DNA of 64,000 nt, taken from assembly GCF_000708595.2 (NCBI RefSeq), contig NZ_JARP01000002.1, positions 558,001 through 622,000 of the forward strand. The letters run 5' to 3'. This document shows, one piece after another, positions 50,081-59,810 of the stretch (its first letter is position 1; every line of letters begins with the position of its first letter). The DNA is from Flavobacterium sp. KJJ. GTDB lineage: Bacteria; Bacteroidota; Bacteroidia; Flavobacteriales; Flavobacteriaceae. A model generated the notes under the pieces. It was not told the origin of the DNA. It did no database searches and saw only the letters and a list, made by a program, of their open reading frames with translations. The position numbers were made by a program, and so were the translations under genes.

Positions 50081-50452
50081 ATGCAACTATCAAACTCAGA
50101 AGAACAATTAATGGAACATCTTTGGAAGCTTGAAAAAGCTTTTATGAAAGATTTGCTCGAGGCCTATCCAGAACCAAAACCTGCAACAACAACGGTTGCA
50201 ACGCTTTTAAAACGAATGATCGACAAGAAATTTGTTGCGTACAACGAATTCGGGAATTCTAGAGAATATTATCCGTTAGTCAAGAAAACAGCTTATTTTT
50301 CGAAACACGTAAACGGATTAATAAGCAACTTTTTCAATAATTCGGCTTCGCAATTTGCTTCTTTTTTTACTACCGAAACTGATTTATCGACTTCGGAATT
50401 AGAAGAACTCAAAAAGATAATCGATTCACAAATTCAAAAAAAGAAAAAATGA
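50081..50452 (+). CDS. BlaI/MecI/CopY-family transcriptional repressor
   Basis: A 123-residue winged-helix repressor. It has the family pattern QLSNSEEQLMEHLWKLEKAF, PKPATTTVATLLKRMIDKKF (recognition helix) and VAYNEFGNSREYYPLV. In classical systems, a membrane M56 peptidase (BlaR1/MecR1) leads to its cleavage, which frees the operator. Here the M56 gene starts 4 bases inside its 3' end. The operators at 48523-48558, at the start of the transcript that probably includes this gene, suggest autoregulation. Confidence 0.92.
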   Translation: MQLSNSEEQLMEHLWKLEKAFMKDLLEAYPEPKPATTTVATLLKRMIDKKFVAYNEFGNSREYYPLVKKTAYFSKHVNGLISNFFNNSASQFASFFTTETDLSTSELEELKKIIDSQIQKKKK

Positions 50453-51672
50453 TAGCGTACATCTTAAAATCGGCAGTTCTGCTTTTAATTTTTTATGCCA
50501 TTTATAAATTATGGCTAGAAAACGAAAAAATGTTTCGTTTTAATCGCGCTTATTTGTTAGCAAGTTTGATTTTTAGTTTTGTAATTCCTCTTAAGATTAT
50601 TTCTTTTGAAACACAGTTTTCTTCAAGAATTCAATTAATCGAATTAAATGAATTGGTGCTTCAAAAAGGCAGTCAAAATTTAGAATCAGTTTCAAAAAAT
50701 GATTTTTTGAGTGTTTTAATTCTTGTTTTCTATGCCTTTATAGTTTTGCTTTTAGCTTTCAGATTTGCGGTGAATATATATTCTTTTTTCAGCAAGATTA
50801 AAAGAAATAAACTACAGTTAGTAAACGGCGAAAAAGTGATTTTAATAGATGATGCCGTCTTGCCGCATTCTTTTTGGAATGTAATTTTTATTAATAAAAA
50901 TGAATTCGAAAACGGTAAAATTCCAGTCGAATTAATAATGCACGAAAAAGCACATTTACAGCAAAAACATACATTAGATATTTTGTTTGCAGAACTTATT
51001 CAAATTATTTTCTGGTTCAATCCGCTGCTTGTTTTTTATAAAAAAGCAATTAAACTCAATCATGAATTTTTAGCTGATGAAGCGGTAAACAAGCAGTTTG
51101 ATTCGGTTACAAGCTATCAGAATCTTTTGCTTGATTTTGCATCCGATAAAAACACTATTTCGCTTGCCAGTAACATTAATTATCTAATAACTAAAAAACG
51201 TTTACTAATGATGACCAAAAAAGAATCTCCGATTAAGATCATATTGAAAGTTTGTACTGTAAGTGCTGTTTATGTTTTGCTGCTATTTGTTTTCAGTACA
51301 AAAACAATGGCTCAAACAGTTAGCAATAAAGCCGATGTAAAAGAAAAAGATATTTATACAAATGATGCTATTGAAAAAAAACCAGAATTTCCGGGTGGTG
51401 TTTTAGCATTTTACAAATTTGTTGGTTCTAATTTTAAAATGCCTGCCGAAGCAGCAAAAAACAAGTTTGAAGGTAAAGCGTATATGCAGTTTATTGTTGA
51501 AAAAGATGGAAGTTTATCTGAGATCAGAACAATGAAAGATGCCGGTTACGGAATAGGCGATGAGGTAATTCGTGTATTAAAACTTGCTCCAAAATGGACT
51601 CCAGGCTCTATAAATGGAAAGCCAGTTCGAGTAATGTATAGTTTGCCAATTACGATTCAGGCTGAGAAATAG
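50449..51672 (+). CDS. M56-family (BlaR1-like) membrane metallopeptidase with C-terminal TonB domain
   Basis: A 407-residue protein with four hydrophobic segments (near residues 5-20, 34-50, 85-105 and about 265-285). The zinc motif HEKAH (in IMHEKAHLQQKH, about residues 164-175) lies between the third and fourth, and Glu in FLADEAVN follows. The C-terminal 100 residues form a TonB_C-type domain (FPGGVLAFYKFVGSNF, MQFIVEKDGSLSE). The combination is the Bacteroidota form of a sensor-protease. It is probably the signal receiver for the BlaI-type repressor encoded just upstream. Its ligand is not known, and there is no beta-lactamase gene nearby. Confidence 0.92.
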   Translation: MIAYILKSAVLLLIFYAIYKLWLENEKMFRFNRAYLLASLIFSFVIPLKIISFETQFSSRIQLIELNELVLQKGSQNLESVSKNDFLSVLILVFYAFIVLLLAFRFAVNIYSFFSKIKRNKLQLVNGEKVILIDDAVLPHSFWNVIFINKNEFENGKIPVELIMHEKAHLQQKHTLDILFAELIQIIFWFNPLLVFYKKAIKLNHEFLADEAVNKQFDSVTSYQNLLLDFASDKNTISLASNINYLITKKRLLMMTKKESPIKIILKVCTVSAVYVLLLFVFSTKTMAQTVSNKADVKEKDIYTNDAIEKKPEFPGGVLAFYKFVGSNFKMPAEAAKNKFEGKAYMQFIVEKDGSLSEIRTMKDAGYGIGDEVIRVLKLAPKWTPGSINGKPVRVMYSLPITIQAEK

Positions 51673-51681
51673 TTTTTTTTT

Positions 51682-51808
51682 AAAGGTTCAAAGGTTCAGA
51701 GATACTAAGGTTCAGATATACTAAGGTGTAGTTTTGCATAGGCTTTAGCTTCGGATAAAACTATTAATTGGAAAAACTTTGTATGAACCTTTGCCCCTTT
51801 GAACCTTT
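51682..51808. repeat. inverted repeat with 13-bp arms (AAAGGTTCAAAGG)
   Basis: AAAGGTTCAAAGG (51682-51694) and CCTTTGAACCTTT (51796-51808) are exact complements. It lies between convergent genes and is similar in words to the hairpin at 14.67-14.72 kb. Confidence 0.7.
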
Positions 51809-51814
51809 TTTTTT

Positions 51815-51853
51815 AAAAAAATCCGCTTCTAAAACTTAGAAGCGGATAAAATA
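51815..51853. terminator. bidirectional terminator between convergent genes
   Basis: ATCCGCTTCTAA (51821-51832) and TTAGAAGCGGAT (51836-51847) form a perfect 12-bp stem with a 3-base loop, flanked by A and T-rich tails on both sides. Confidence 0.85.
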
Positions 51854-51896
51854 AAAAACTAAAAAAAAATTCTAAAAATAAAATTAAAAATCAGAC

Positions 51897-53261
51897 TTAA
51901 AATAAATCTGGATTATATCCAAAATAGGGCACTATTTGTTCGTTAAAAATGACCCCGTATTCTTCTAATTCTTTCAAAATAGGCAAATAAACTTCTTTCT
52001 TTATCGGAAGCTGAACGCCTGGAGTTGTAATTTTTCCATTCAAAATCAATAATGTTGCCATTGCAACGGGCAAACCAACTGTTTTTGCCATTGCTGTATA
52101 AGTTTGATCGTCTCCGGTACAGACCATTTTTGAGTCGATTTGTTTTTTCTCGCCATTCAGTATATAGCCAAATTTATGATACATCACAATCATATCTTTA
52201 TCATCTGGAGCCAATGTCCAGCTGTCCGATAGTATCTTTTCTAAAATTTGAGCTGGAGTAGCATTGGGCAAATTCACTTTTTTGTGAGGATTAAACAAAT
52301 CCAGTTCTAAAAGTTTATCCCACATAATATCGTCTTGATCAATTTTTAAAATCAATCGTGTTTTTATTTCGACAGAATCCGTTGGATGATAAGGCAAAAA
52401 TGAGTTTACAAATTCGCGGTAACTCATATTCTCAGAACCTTCCATAATATAACTGTCATCTGTCATTCCGAGCTGTACAAACATATTCCAGGCTTTCGAA
52501 AAGCCAACTCGTCTTATAGTTCCACGGTATAAAGTCAAAATATCATCTAAACCATAAATCGATCTGTATTTAAGTGAATCCCGGTTTGAATACGCTTCGA
52601 ATTTTCCGTAACCTTCTACTTCAAGAAATTCTGTTCTGCGAAATACAGTTCCGTACGGAATATATTTATAAGTGCCTTCCTGAATAAATTTTGCAGCACC
52701 GCCCTGTCCGGCTAAAACAACGTTTCTTGGCGCCCAGGTAAATTTGTAATTCCATAAATTATTATCGCATTCTGGAGCTACTAAACCACCGCAAAACGAT
52801 TCAAAAAGCAACATATTGCCACCTTTCGATCTAATTTCATCAATCACTTTCATGGCGCTCATGTGGTCGATTCCAGGATCAAGACCAATTTCATTCATGA
52901 AAATTAGATTGTTTTTTTTCGCTTCTTCATCTAAAGCCTGCATGGCATCACTTATATAAGATGCGGTTACAAGATGTTTTTTGAATTCTAGACAGTCTTT
53001 TGCAATTTCAATATGCAAATGAGCCGGCAGCATCGAAATCACGATTGAAGCTTTTTCTATTGCTGATTTTCTTTCGTCAGTATCAAAAATATTTAAAGCA
53101 ATTGGAGTCGCATTGGGGTGTTTCTGTGTCTTTTTTTCGGCCAAAGCCAATGACAAATCTGCCACAACAAGATGTAAATTTTCACTTTCTGACTTTGATA
53201 GTAGATAACGTATCAACGATGATGCAGATCGACCAGCTCCGATAATTAAAATGCTTCTCAT
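51897..53261 (-). CDS. saccharopine dehydrogenase-family protein
   Basis: A 454-residue cytoplasmic oxidoreductase. The NAD(P)-binding Rossmann start ILIIGAGRSASSLIRYL is at residues 4-20. The family C-terminal domain (from about 120) has MNEIGLDPGIDHMSAMKVID and GGLVAPECDNNLWNYKF in blocks. It matches the saccharopine reductase/dehydrogenase group (lysine metabolism) in length and motifs; the exact reaction in this organism is uncertain. I chose ATG at 53261, which places the Rossmann motif at the N-terminus; the ORF can start 18 bases earlier (53279). Single gene. Confidence 0.88.
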   Translation of the reverse strand: MRSILIIGAGRSASSLIRYLLSKSESENLHLVVADLSLALAEKKTQKHPNATPIALNIFDTDERKSAIEKASIVISMLPAHLHIEIAKDCLEFKKHLVTASYISDAMQALDEEAKKNNLIFMNEIGLDPGIDHMSAMKVIDEIRSKGGNMLLFESFCGGLVAPECDNNLWNYKFTWAPRNVVLAGQGGAAKFIQEGTYKYIPYGTVFRRTEFLEVEGYGKFEAYSNRDSLKYRSIYGLDDILTLYRGTIRRVGFSKAWNMFVQLGMTDDSYIMEGSENMSYREFVNSFLPYHPTDSVEIKTRLILKIDQDDIMWDKLLELDLFNPHKKVNLPNATPAQILEKILSDSWTLAPDDKDMIVMYHKFGYILNGEKKQIDSKMVCTGDDQTYTAMAKTVGLPVAMATLLILNGKITTPGVQLPIKKEVYLPILKELEEYGVIFNEQIVPYFGYNPDLF

Positions 53262-53419
53262 GTTTTTAATATATAACACAAATGTATTAAAATGTTATAA
53301 ATATAACAATTGATTATGGTGTAAAAAATGATTTATTTTTAAAAGACGTTAAAAAAGGCATTATTCTTCGGTGAATAATTTTTTAGGAAATCAGAATGCC
53401 AATTTTAATTGGATTGAAG

Positions 53420-53427
53420 TACTTTTG
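53420..53427 (+). promoter_or_regulatory. -7 box upstream of the DUF423 gene
   Basis: TACTTTTG matches TAnnTTTG, 24 bases before the ATG. No TTG at -33 spacing. Confidence 0.35.
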
Positions 53428-53451
53428 CATAGTAATTGAAAAACAAACAAA

Positions 53452-53838
53452 ATGAAAAGAAAAATAGTTTTGACTGGAGCTTTTATCGGAATGCTAGCTA
53501 TAATTTTAGGTGCTTTTGGAGCTCATTTATTAAAGAAATGGCTTTCTGTAGATCAATTAAATACTTTTGAAGTTGGTGTTCGCTATCAAATCTATCATGC
53601 CTTTTTTTTATTTTTCCTTTCTACAAGAAAAGAACTTGCTGAAAAAACCTTAAAAACAATTTATAATTTGGTTGTTGCAGGCGTAGTTCTTTTTAGTGGT
53701 TCTATCTATTTATTAGCTACTAAAAACCTTACACTCTTCGATTTTAAAATTATAGTATTCGCAACTCCTTTAGGCGGATTATTATTAATTATTGCTTGGC
53801 TGACATTATTTGTTACGATTTTGAGGCAAAAATCATAA
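53452..53838 (+). CDS. DUF423 (YwdK-like) small membrane protein
   Basis: A 128-residue protein with four hydrophobic segments. The DUF423 pattern is visible: GMLAIILGAFGAHLLKKWLS (about residues 13-32), then FEVGVRYQIYHAFFLFF, and FSGSIYLLATKNLTLF with TPLGGLLLIIAWLTL. Function is not established for the family. Single gene. Confidence 0.88.
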   Translation: MKRKIVLTGAFIGMLAIILGAFGAHLLKKWLSVDQLNTFEVGVRYQIYHAFFLFFLSTRKELAEKTLKTIYNLVVAGVVLFSGSIYLLATKNLTLFDFKIIVFATPLGGLLLIIAWLTLFVTILRQKS

Positions 53839-54096
53839 AATCCCGAATAAAAAATTCTATCTAAAAATTAATCTTTAATTTTGTCTCATAAATAACATAT
53901 AATCTTATTTATGTGAATTTATTTTGTTTTTTACTTTAATTAGAAAAAAATATAACAAATTCATTTACTGGATTATAGAAAAAGAAATTAGAGGCAGTTA
54001 TTTTTTTATTTTACTGATTTTGAAGTTTAAATTTTACCTTTTTGATATAAATAAAAGTGAAATTGAAATAATTTAAAGCATTAATAATAAATTCTA
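53839..54096. other. no recognisable feature in an A/T-rich gap
   Basis: About 260 bases of very A/T-rich sequence upstream of the pckA -7 box contain no hairpin with G/C content, no ORF of note and no clear operator. Confidence 0.5.
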
Positions 54097-54104
54097 TAAT
54101 TTTG
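54097..54104 (+). promoter_or_regulatory. -7 box of pckA
   Basis: TAATTTTG matches TAnnTTTG, 35 bases before the ATG. A -33 TTG at proper spacing is not seen, so another factor may be needed. Confidence 0.4.
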
Positions 54105-54139
54105 CTTTTTATAAAAATATCACACACAACTTAAAATTT

Positions 54140-55744
54140 ATGGACACTAACACACTTTTCTCGCAATCGATTTCGTTGAAAGAATTAGGAATTGAAAATG
54201 CAAAAGTTCGCTATCAATTATCTGCAGATGAATTGCATGCGATTACTTTGGAGTCTGGCCAAGGAGTTGAAAACTCTACAGGCGCATTGGCGATTAATAC
54301 AGGTGAATTTACAGGACGTTCTCCTCAAGATCGTTTTATTGTAAAAGACAGCATTACTGAAGATAAAGTTTGGTGGGGAAATGTAAATATTCCTTTTTCG
54401 ACAGAAGCTTTTGAAAAGTTATACAATAAGGTAACTCAATTTTTATCTAATAAAGAAGTTTTTGTTCGTGACTCTTACGTTTGCTCTGATGCAAATTATA
54501 GATTAAATGTTCGTGTTGTAACAGAAACCGCTTGGTCAAACTTGTTTTGCTACAATATGTTCTTAAGACCAGAAGAGTCTGAATTAGCAAATTTTACTCC
54601 AGAATGGACTGTGATTTGTGCGCCAAGTTTTATGGCAGATCCTGCTGTAGATGGAACGCGCCAGTCTAATTTTGCTATTCTAGATTTTACTAAAAAAATA
54701 GCTCTTATTGGAGGAACAGGATACACTGGAGAAATGAAAAAAGGAATTTTCTCTGCTTTAAATTTCATTTTGCCTGTTTTCGAAAACACATTGCCAATGC
54801 ATTGCAGCGCTAATGTTGGTGAAGCAGGAGATACAGCAATTTTCTTTGGATTGTCAGGAACTGGAAAAACAACTTTGTCTGCAGATCCAGAACGTAAATT
54901 AATTGGAGACGATGAACACGGATGGACTGCTGAAAATACAGTTTTTAACTTTGAAGGTGGCTGTTATGCAAAAGTGATTAATTTATCAGAAGAAAATGAA
55001 CCAGACATTTTTAGAGCGATCAAAAAAGGAGCTCTTTTAGAAAATGTGGTTTTCAAAGCCGGAACAAACGAAGTAGATTATGACGATGTTTCGATTACTC
55101 AAAATACACGTGTGAGCTACCCAATAACTCATATTGATAATATTCAGCCAGGTTCTATTGGCCACAATCCTAAAAACATATTTTTCTTGACGGCAGATTC
55201 TTTTGGAATTTTGCCTCCAATCTCAAAACTTACGCCAGGTCAGGCAGCTTACCATTTTATCTCAGGATATACAGCCAAAGTTGCAGGAACTGAAGCAGGA
55301 GTAACAGAACCGCAGCCAAATTTTTCAGCTTGTTTTGGAGCGCCATTTATGCCTTTGCATCCAACGCGTTATGCCGAAATGCTAACTAAAAAAATGAAAG
55401 ATGCAGGAGTAAAAGTTTGGTTAATTAACACTGGCTGGACAGGCGGTGCTTACGGAACAGGAAGCCGAATGAAACTAAAATACACTCGCGCCATGATTAC
55501 CGCTGCATTAAACGGTGAGTTGGACAATGTAGAATATAAAAATCACGCCGTATTTGGAATCGCAAAACCACAATCTTGCCCGAATGTTCCAAGCGAAATT
55601 TTAAATCCAAGAAATACTTGGGAAGATCCTGCGTTATATGATATAAAAGCAATCGAATTGGCTAAGAAATTCAAAGCTAATTTTGCCAAATTTGAAGAGT
55701 TCGCTAACGCTGAAATTTTAGCTGGCGCACCAAAAACAGAATAA
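54140..55744 (+). CDS. pckA: phosphoenolpyruvate carboxykinase (ATP)
   Basis: A 534-residue enzyme that turns oxaloacetate and ATP into phosphoenolpyruvate, the gateway to gluconeogenesis. Visible landmarks are RSPQDRFIV (about residues 59-67), the P-loop GLSGTGKTTLSADPERKLIG (about 233-252) followed by DDEHGW, NEPDIFRAIKKGALLENV, and the late NTGWTGGAYGTGSRMKL. Length and motifs are complete. It has a private promoter and a strong terminator. Confidence 0.98.
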   Translation: MDTNTLFSQSISLKELGIENAKVRYQLSADELHAITLESGQGVENSTGALAINTGEFTGRSPQDRFIVKDSITEDKVWWGNVNIPFSTEAFEKLYNKVTQFLSNKEVFVRDSYVCSDANYRLNVRVVTETAWSNLFCYNMFLRPEESELANFTPEWTVICAPSFMADPAVDGTRQSNFAILDFTKKIALIGGTGYTGEMKKGIFSALNFILPVFENTLPMHCSANVGEAGDTAIFFGLSGTGKTTLSADPERKLIGDDEHGWTAENTVFNFEGGCYAKVINLSEENEPDIFRAIKKGALLENVVFKAGTNEVDYDDVSITQNTRVSYPITHIDNIQPGSIGHNPKNIFFLTADSFGILPPISKLTPGQAAYHFISGYTAKVAGTEAGVTEPQPNFSACFGAPFMPLHPTRYAEMLTKKMKDAGVKVWLINTGWTGGAYGTGSRMKLKYTRAMITAALNGELDNVEYKNHAVFGIAKPQSCPNVPSEILNPRNTWEDPALYDIKAIELAKKFKANFAKFEEFANAEILAGAPKTE

Positions 55745-55764
55745 GGGGGTTACTAATTCAAATT

Positions 55765-55797
55765 AAAAAAAGCTGTTCGTTATGAACAGCTTTTTTG
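55765..55797 (+). terminator. terminator of pckA
   Basis: AAAAAAGCTGTTC-GTTAT-GAACAGCTTTTTT, an ideal stem-loop with an A run before and a T run after. A run of 17 A follows at 55813-55829, prone to length change. Confidence 0.9.
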
Positions 55798-55864
55798 TTT
55801 GGTCTCAATCGCAAAAAAAAAAAAAAAAATGAACACTGAAACTGCGACTGAAAACCTGAAAACT

Positions 55865-56926
55865 TTATTTCTTACTTTCGTCGATTCGTTTTTGAATTAA
55901 ATCCCAAGAATAGTAGTGAAAAGTCATTCCGTTGCTCATGGCTACAAAAAGGCCATTTTTGAAATTCCCTCCTAGATTAATGCTCGTTGCATCAGCACCA
56001 TCACATTCAATCGTTGAAGTTGGAATTTCCGCTAATAAAGGATAATGGTTTAGATTTCCTTTTACACCTTCTCTTGGATAAATCATAAAAGTATTTGCTT
56101 GCTGATTTGATACTAAGATATAACCGGTAGAATCTGTTTTTTTATAAATTGCAATTCCTTCGTTGTCGGCTTTGAAACCTGTTTTTCCAAATATTGCTAG
56201 CTCTTTATTATCATTTAATGCAGGATCAGCTTTGTATTTTCTGATTCCGAATTGTTCATCACAATACAAAATAGTTCCTAATTCGTTATCTACTGCAATG
56301 GCTTCTATTTCTTTTTTTCCGCTATAAGCACCAAATTTTCTCACCACTTTTGCTGTTGCAAATTTTCCAGCACCAAAAATTTCATATTGCCATAAATAAC
56401 TGCCTGAAGGGCCAGATTTTCTTCCTACAACAGCAAAAATCTTTTTGTCGCTTGGGCGTGTGTATAACGCAATTCCCATTGGGTCACGCAAGGTTTCGCC
56501 TTCAAAAACAGAAATTCCGCCGTTATCAATTGCTTTTAAATCGGGCAAGCTAAAAATTCTGATTTTATTGTTTTCGCGTTCTGTGGTTACAGCAACGTCT
56601 ACTTTTTTTCCGTCGATAATTAATCCATAAGCGATATCAACATTGTTCGGGCGTTTTAAAACCTCAGACTTGGCAACGATTTTTCCTTTTAAATCAAACG
56701 CATACAATCCGCCGTCTGTATCTTTATCTGTACCAATAATTATGCTTTTTGAAGCGTCTGTAGGGTGAATCCAGATCGAAGGATCATCCGTATCATGTGG
56801 CAACGCTTGTGTGACAACAGTTGGTTTTATTGCATTTTTGGCAACTGGAGCTAACTTATCATCGTTTTTGCATGCGGTAAATAAAACACTTAAAAGTAAA
56901 AAAGTGATTATATATTTATTTTTCAT
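55865..56926 (-). CDS. beta-propeller phytase, lipoprotein
   Basis: A 353-residue predicted lipoprotein (FLLLSVLFTAC). The phytase beta-propeller motifs are PHDTDDPSIWIHPTDASKS, TDKDTDGGLYAFDLKG, PNNVDIAYG, IEAIAVDNELGTILYCDEQ and FKADNEGIAIY in short blocks. The Asp/Glu residues are the calcium and phosphate ligands of the family. It removes phosphate from phytate outside the inner membrane. It lies 73 bases after a TonB-dependent receptor gene on the same strand, so the receptor may import phytate or its products; both would serve phosphate supply. Confidence 0.92.
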   Translation of the reverse strand: MKNKYIITFLLLSVLFTACKNDDKLAPVAKNAIKPTVVTQALPHDTDDPSIWIHPTDASKSIIIGTDKDTDGGLYAFDLKGKIVAKSEVLKRPNNVDIAYGLIIDGKKVDVAVTTERENNKIRIFSLPDLKAIDNGGISVFEGETLRDPMGIALYTRPSDKKIFAVVGRKSGPSGSYLWQYEIFGAGKFATAKVVRKFGAYSGKKEIEAIAVDNELGTILYCDEQFGIRKYKADPALNDNKELAIFGKTGFKADNEGIAIYKKTDSTGYILVSNQQANTFMIYPREGVKGNLNHYPLLAEIPTSTIECDGADATSINLGGNFKNGLFVAMSNGMTFHYYSWDLIQKRIDESKK

Positions 56927-56999
56927 TATGATTTCTTTTGAATAAAATTAGACAGAACCGCTAAGTTCTGCCTAATTTAAGAATTTTATAAATTGATTA

Positions 57000-59810
57000 T
57001 TACAAGTCAAACTTCAAGCCGAAATTGTATCTCGCTTGATAGTATTCTGCTTGCTTGGTATGCGCTTCAATTCCTTGATAATAACGCAAAGGCTGGTTAG
57101 TTAAGTTGTTAGCTTCGGCAAATACGCGAAGGTGTTTTGTGATTTTGAATGAAGCATTCGCATCTAAGAAAAATTGTTTGTCGTAATAACTGTCTTTATA
57201 AGATTCTGAACCTAATTCATCTAAATAATCTGAAGTGAAATTGGTCGAAATTCTAGCAGAAAAACGTTTGTTTTCCCAAGATAATGATCCGTTAAACATA
57301 TGTGGCGTTGTTCCCGGAAGACTGATGTCATTCCTTTCGTTTCCGTCTTCGTCGGCAATTCCTTTTGCCTTAGATTTTGTGTAAGTGTAGTTTAAATATA
57401 CACCAAATCCCTTTAAAAATTTGCCCGGCAAGAAATCTAACTGACGCTGAAGCGCCACCTCAAAACCATAAACATCAACTTGGTCTCCGTTTCTTGATTG
57501 TACAAACGACCAGTTTTCGCCAGCTGGGATTGGATTTGTCTGATTTGGAAAATCTGCAGCAAATTTTGCATCAGTATATTGATTATCACTGTAATTATAA
57601 ATGAAGTCATTTAATCTTTTGTAGAAAACACCTCCAGAAATTAATCCAACTGATTTGAAATAATTCTCTGCCATGAAATCATAGTTATATGAATATGTTG
57701 CATCTAAACCTGGATTTCCAGCTGTAATTTCTTTGTCGGCAGCAATGTTATTTACATAAGGAGCCAGTGCATAATAATTTGGTCTTGCTAAAGCAGTTGT
57801 TGCAGCCGCTCTTAAAACTAAATCTTTGGTCGCATTATATTGAAAAGAAATGCTTGGCAATAAATTCGTGTATGAATTGGTATTGTTGATTTGACTCTCT
57901 AATTCTTCTTCATCTAAAACTCTATTTCCAGTGTAATCGATGTGCGTATTTTCTACTCTGAAACCTAAAACCATCGAAAGTTTGTCGTTAAAATCCTGAT
58001 CCCATCTTACGTAAGCCGCATAAATACTTTCTTTAGCATTATAATTTACTGCTAAATATTCAGATGGATTTGCTTCTTTATCAAATAAAGCAGCGTTGTT
58101 TAAATCTAAACTTCCTAAGAAATTTGCCGAAGCAAAAGCTCCTGGTACATATTTGCTTCCTGGATTAAAGTTTTTTCCATCATAATAACTAGTCGGAACT
58201 TCAGATAATAATTCCATTCCGTCGTTTATTGGCTCGTAAGAGTAGAACATGTTATTTCTTTCTTTTTCTTTCAATCGAAGTCTAAGACCAGTTCTTAATC
58301 TTCCTTTTTCAGATGGAATGACAGAGAAAGGAAAACGGATGTTGATTTTTGCACCAAATTCGCTTTCGCTGGTTTCATCTGTGTTTTCTGTAACAGAATC
58401 AAATTTGAATTCATCCGTTGATTCTCCAACCGTTGTCATCAAAGGAAATCTAGGATCAGACAAATCTTCCATCATTTCTAAACCTTTCTGACGGTATTCG
58501 ATATAACGTTCTCCCGGACGATATTCTCTTGCTTTTGCATAATTTGCTGACCAGTCTAAATCTAATTTGGAGTTGATTAAATGTTCTCCGCGAATCGAAT
58601 AATTTTGAACGCGCTGATCTTCTAATCTCCTGTTTTTGTTTCTGCTGTTATCGACTCCGCCTTTTGTCTGGCGTTTTACACGACCTTCAAAACCAATGAT
58701 TTCTTCTCCATTATAAAGAGGCTCGATATCATCATAAGTTGTTCTGAAACGGTTTTCCCTGTCATCTCTCCAATTGTAAATGGCATTAGCGAAAATCGTG
58801 TTATTCTCGTCAAATTTATAATCTAAAGCTACAGATCCGCTTCTTCGAATACGCTGTACATCATATTTTCTAATCTCTGAAGCTTGTAGATATTCGTTTC
58901 CGAAATCATCTTTTACCCATTCATTTTCGATATTATCAGATCCGTAATCTACATTATTGTATGATCCGCTGAAAACAGCACCCAATTTATTGTCAAAAAA
59001 ACGATTACCGTAAACTAAACCTGCTGTGTAAGAGGCGTGTTCGCGAATTGGCAAATAACCTCCGGCCAGCGTTGCAGAAATTCTTTCGCCGTTTGGAGTT
59101 GCTCTTGTAACTAAATTTACAGAACCTCCTATAGCATCAGCATCCATGTCAGAAGTTAAGGTTTTGTTTACTTCGATTGTCGAAATCATATCAGACGGAA
59201 TCAAATCCATTTGTACGTTTCTATTGTCTCCTTCTGCAGATGGAATTCGGTCACCATTTAAGGTTACCGAGTTCAATGACGGAGCTAAACCTCTAATAAT
59301 AATGTTACGCGCTTCACCTTGATCATTTTGCATTGTGATACCTGGAACACGTTTTAAAGCGTCTCCAACATTGGCATCAGGAAAACGCCCTACTTGATCA
59401 GATGAAATGATGTTTCCTATATTTTTGCTGTTTTTTTGTTGATTCAGCGCTTTGGCCTGACCTTTTAAAATGTCTCCAACAACAACCTCATTTAATTCTG
59501 TTCCTGAAGTTTTTAGAGTGAAATCAAGGACGTTATTTTTGCCTTGTTCAACTGTTATTTCGTGAGTAATTGGTTCGTATCCTATATATTTTACTTGTAC
59601 TTGGTAAGTTCCAGCATTTATGTTAAGCAATTCAAAACGACCATTGTAATCTGAAACTGTGTATTTGTTTTCACCTACAATCTGAATCATCGCTCCAGGC
59701 AACGGAAGTTTGTCGTCAATATCTAATACTTTTCCAGAAATTATGGCTTTTTGAGCATAACCTGAAAAGGCTAAAAGCATGAATGTTACTACTAAATAAA
59801 TTTTTTTCAT
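57000..59810 (-). CDS. TonB-dependent outer membrane receptor
   Basis: A 936-residue outer-membrane receptor. A signal peptide (MKKIYLVVTFMLLAFSGYA) and a carboxypeptidase-regulatory-like domain (about residues 22-105) come first. The plug (about 120-235) has FPDANVGDALKRVPGIT, IIIRGLAPSLNSVTLNGDRI and IGGSVNLVTR. A 22-strand barrel follows and ends in NFGLKFDL. The plug signature belongs to the TIGR01782-type receptors, which are often linked to carbohydrate or phosphorus uptake. It precedes a phytase gene and is divergent from a DUF4407 gene. The ligand is inferred from the neighbour only. Confidence 0.93.
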   Translation of the reverse strand: MKKIYLVVTFMLLAFSGYAQKAIISGKVLDIDDKLPLPGAMIQIVGENKYTVSDYNGRFELLNINAGTYQVQVKYIGYEPITHEITVEQGKNNVLDFTLKTSGTELNEVVVGDILKGQAKALNQQKNSKNIGNIISSDQVGRFPDANVGDALKRVPGITMQNDQGEARNIIIRGLAPSLNSVTLNGDRIPSAEGDNRNVQMDLIPSDMISTIEVNKTLTSDMDADAIGGSVNLVTRATPNGERISATLAGGYLPIREHASYTAGLVYGNRFFDNKLGAVFSGSYNNVDYGSDNIENEWVKDDFGNEYLQASEIRKYDVQRIRRSGSVALDYKFDENNTIFANAIYNWRDDRENRFRTTYDDIEPLYNGEEIIGFEGRVKRQTKGGVDNSRNKNRRLEDQRVQNYSIRGEHLINSKLDLDWSANYAKAREYRPGERYIEYRQKGLEMMEDLSDPRFPLMTTVGESTDEFKFDSVTENTDETSESEFGAKINIRFPFSVIPSEKGRLRTGLRLRLKEKERNNMFYSYEPINDGMELLSEVPTSYYDGKNFNPGSKYVPGAFASANFLGSLDLNNAALFDKEANPSEYLAVNYNAKESIYAAYVRWDQDFNDKLSMVLGFRVENTHIDYTGNRVLDEEELESQINNTNSYTNLLPSISFQYNATKDLVLRAAATTALARPNYYALAPYVNNIAADKEITAGNPGLDATYSYNYDFMAENYFKSVGLISGGVFYKRLNDFIYNYSDNQYTDAKFAADFPNQTNPIPAGENWSFVQSRNGDQVDVYGFEVALQRQLDFLPGKFLKGFGVYLNYTYTKSKAKGIADEDGNERNDISLPGTTPHMFNGSLSWENKRFSARISTNFTSDYLDELGSESYKDSYYDKQFFLDANASFKITKHLRVFAEANNLTNQPLRYYQGIEAHTKQAEYYQARYNFGLKFDL

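Noticed and set aside
53262..53279. Start of the saccharopine dehydrogenase-like protein at 53279
   Set aside because: The six extra residues precede the Rossmann motif without purpose; ATG at 53261 is preferred, although the difference is not decisive.
55813..55829. Run of 17 A as a regulatory tract
   Set aside because: It lies between the pckA terminator and the 3' end of the phytase gene and looks like a neutral homopolymer.
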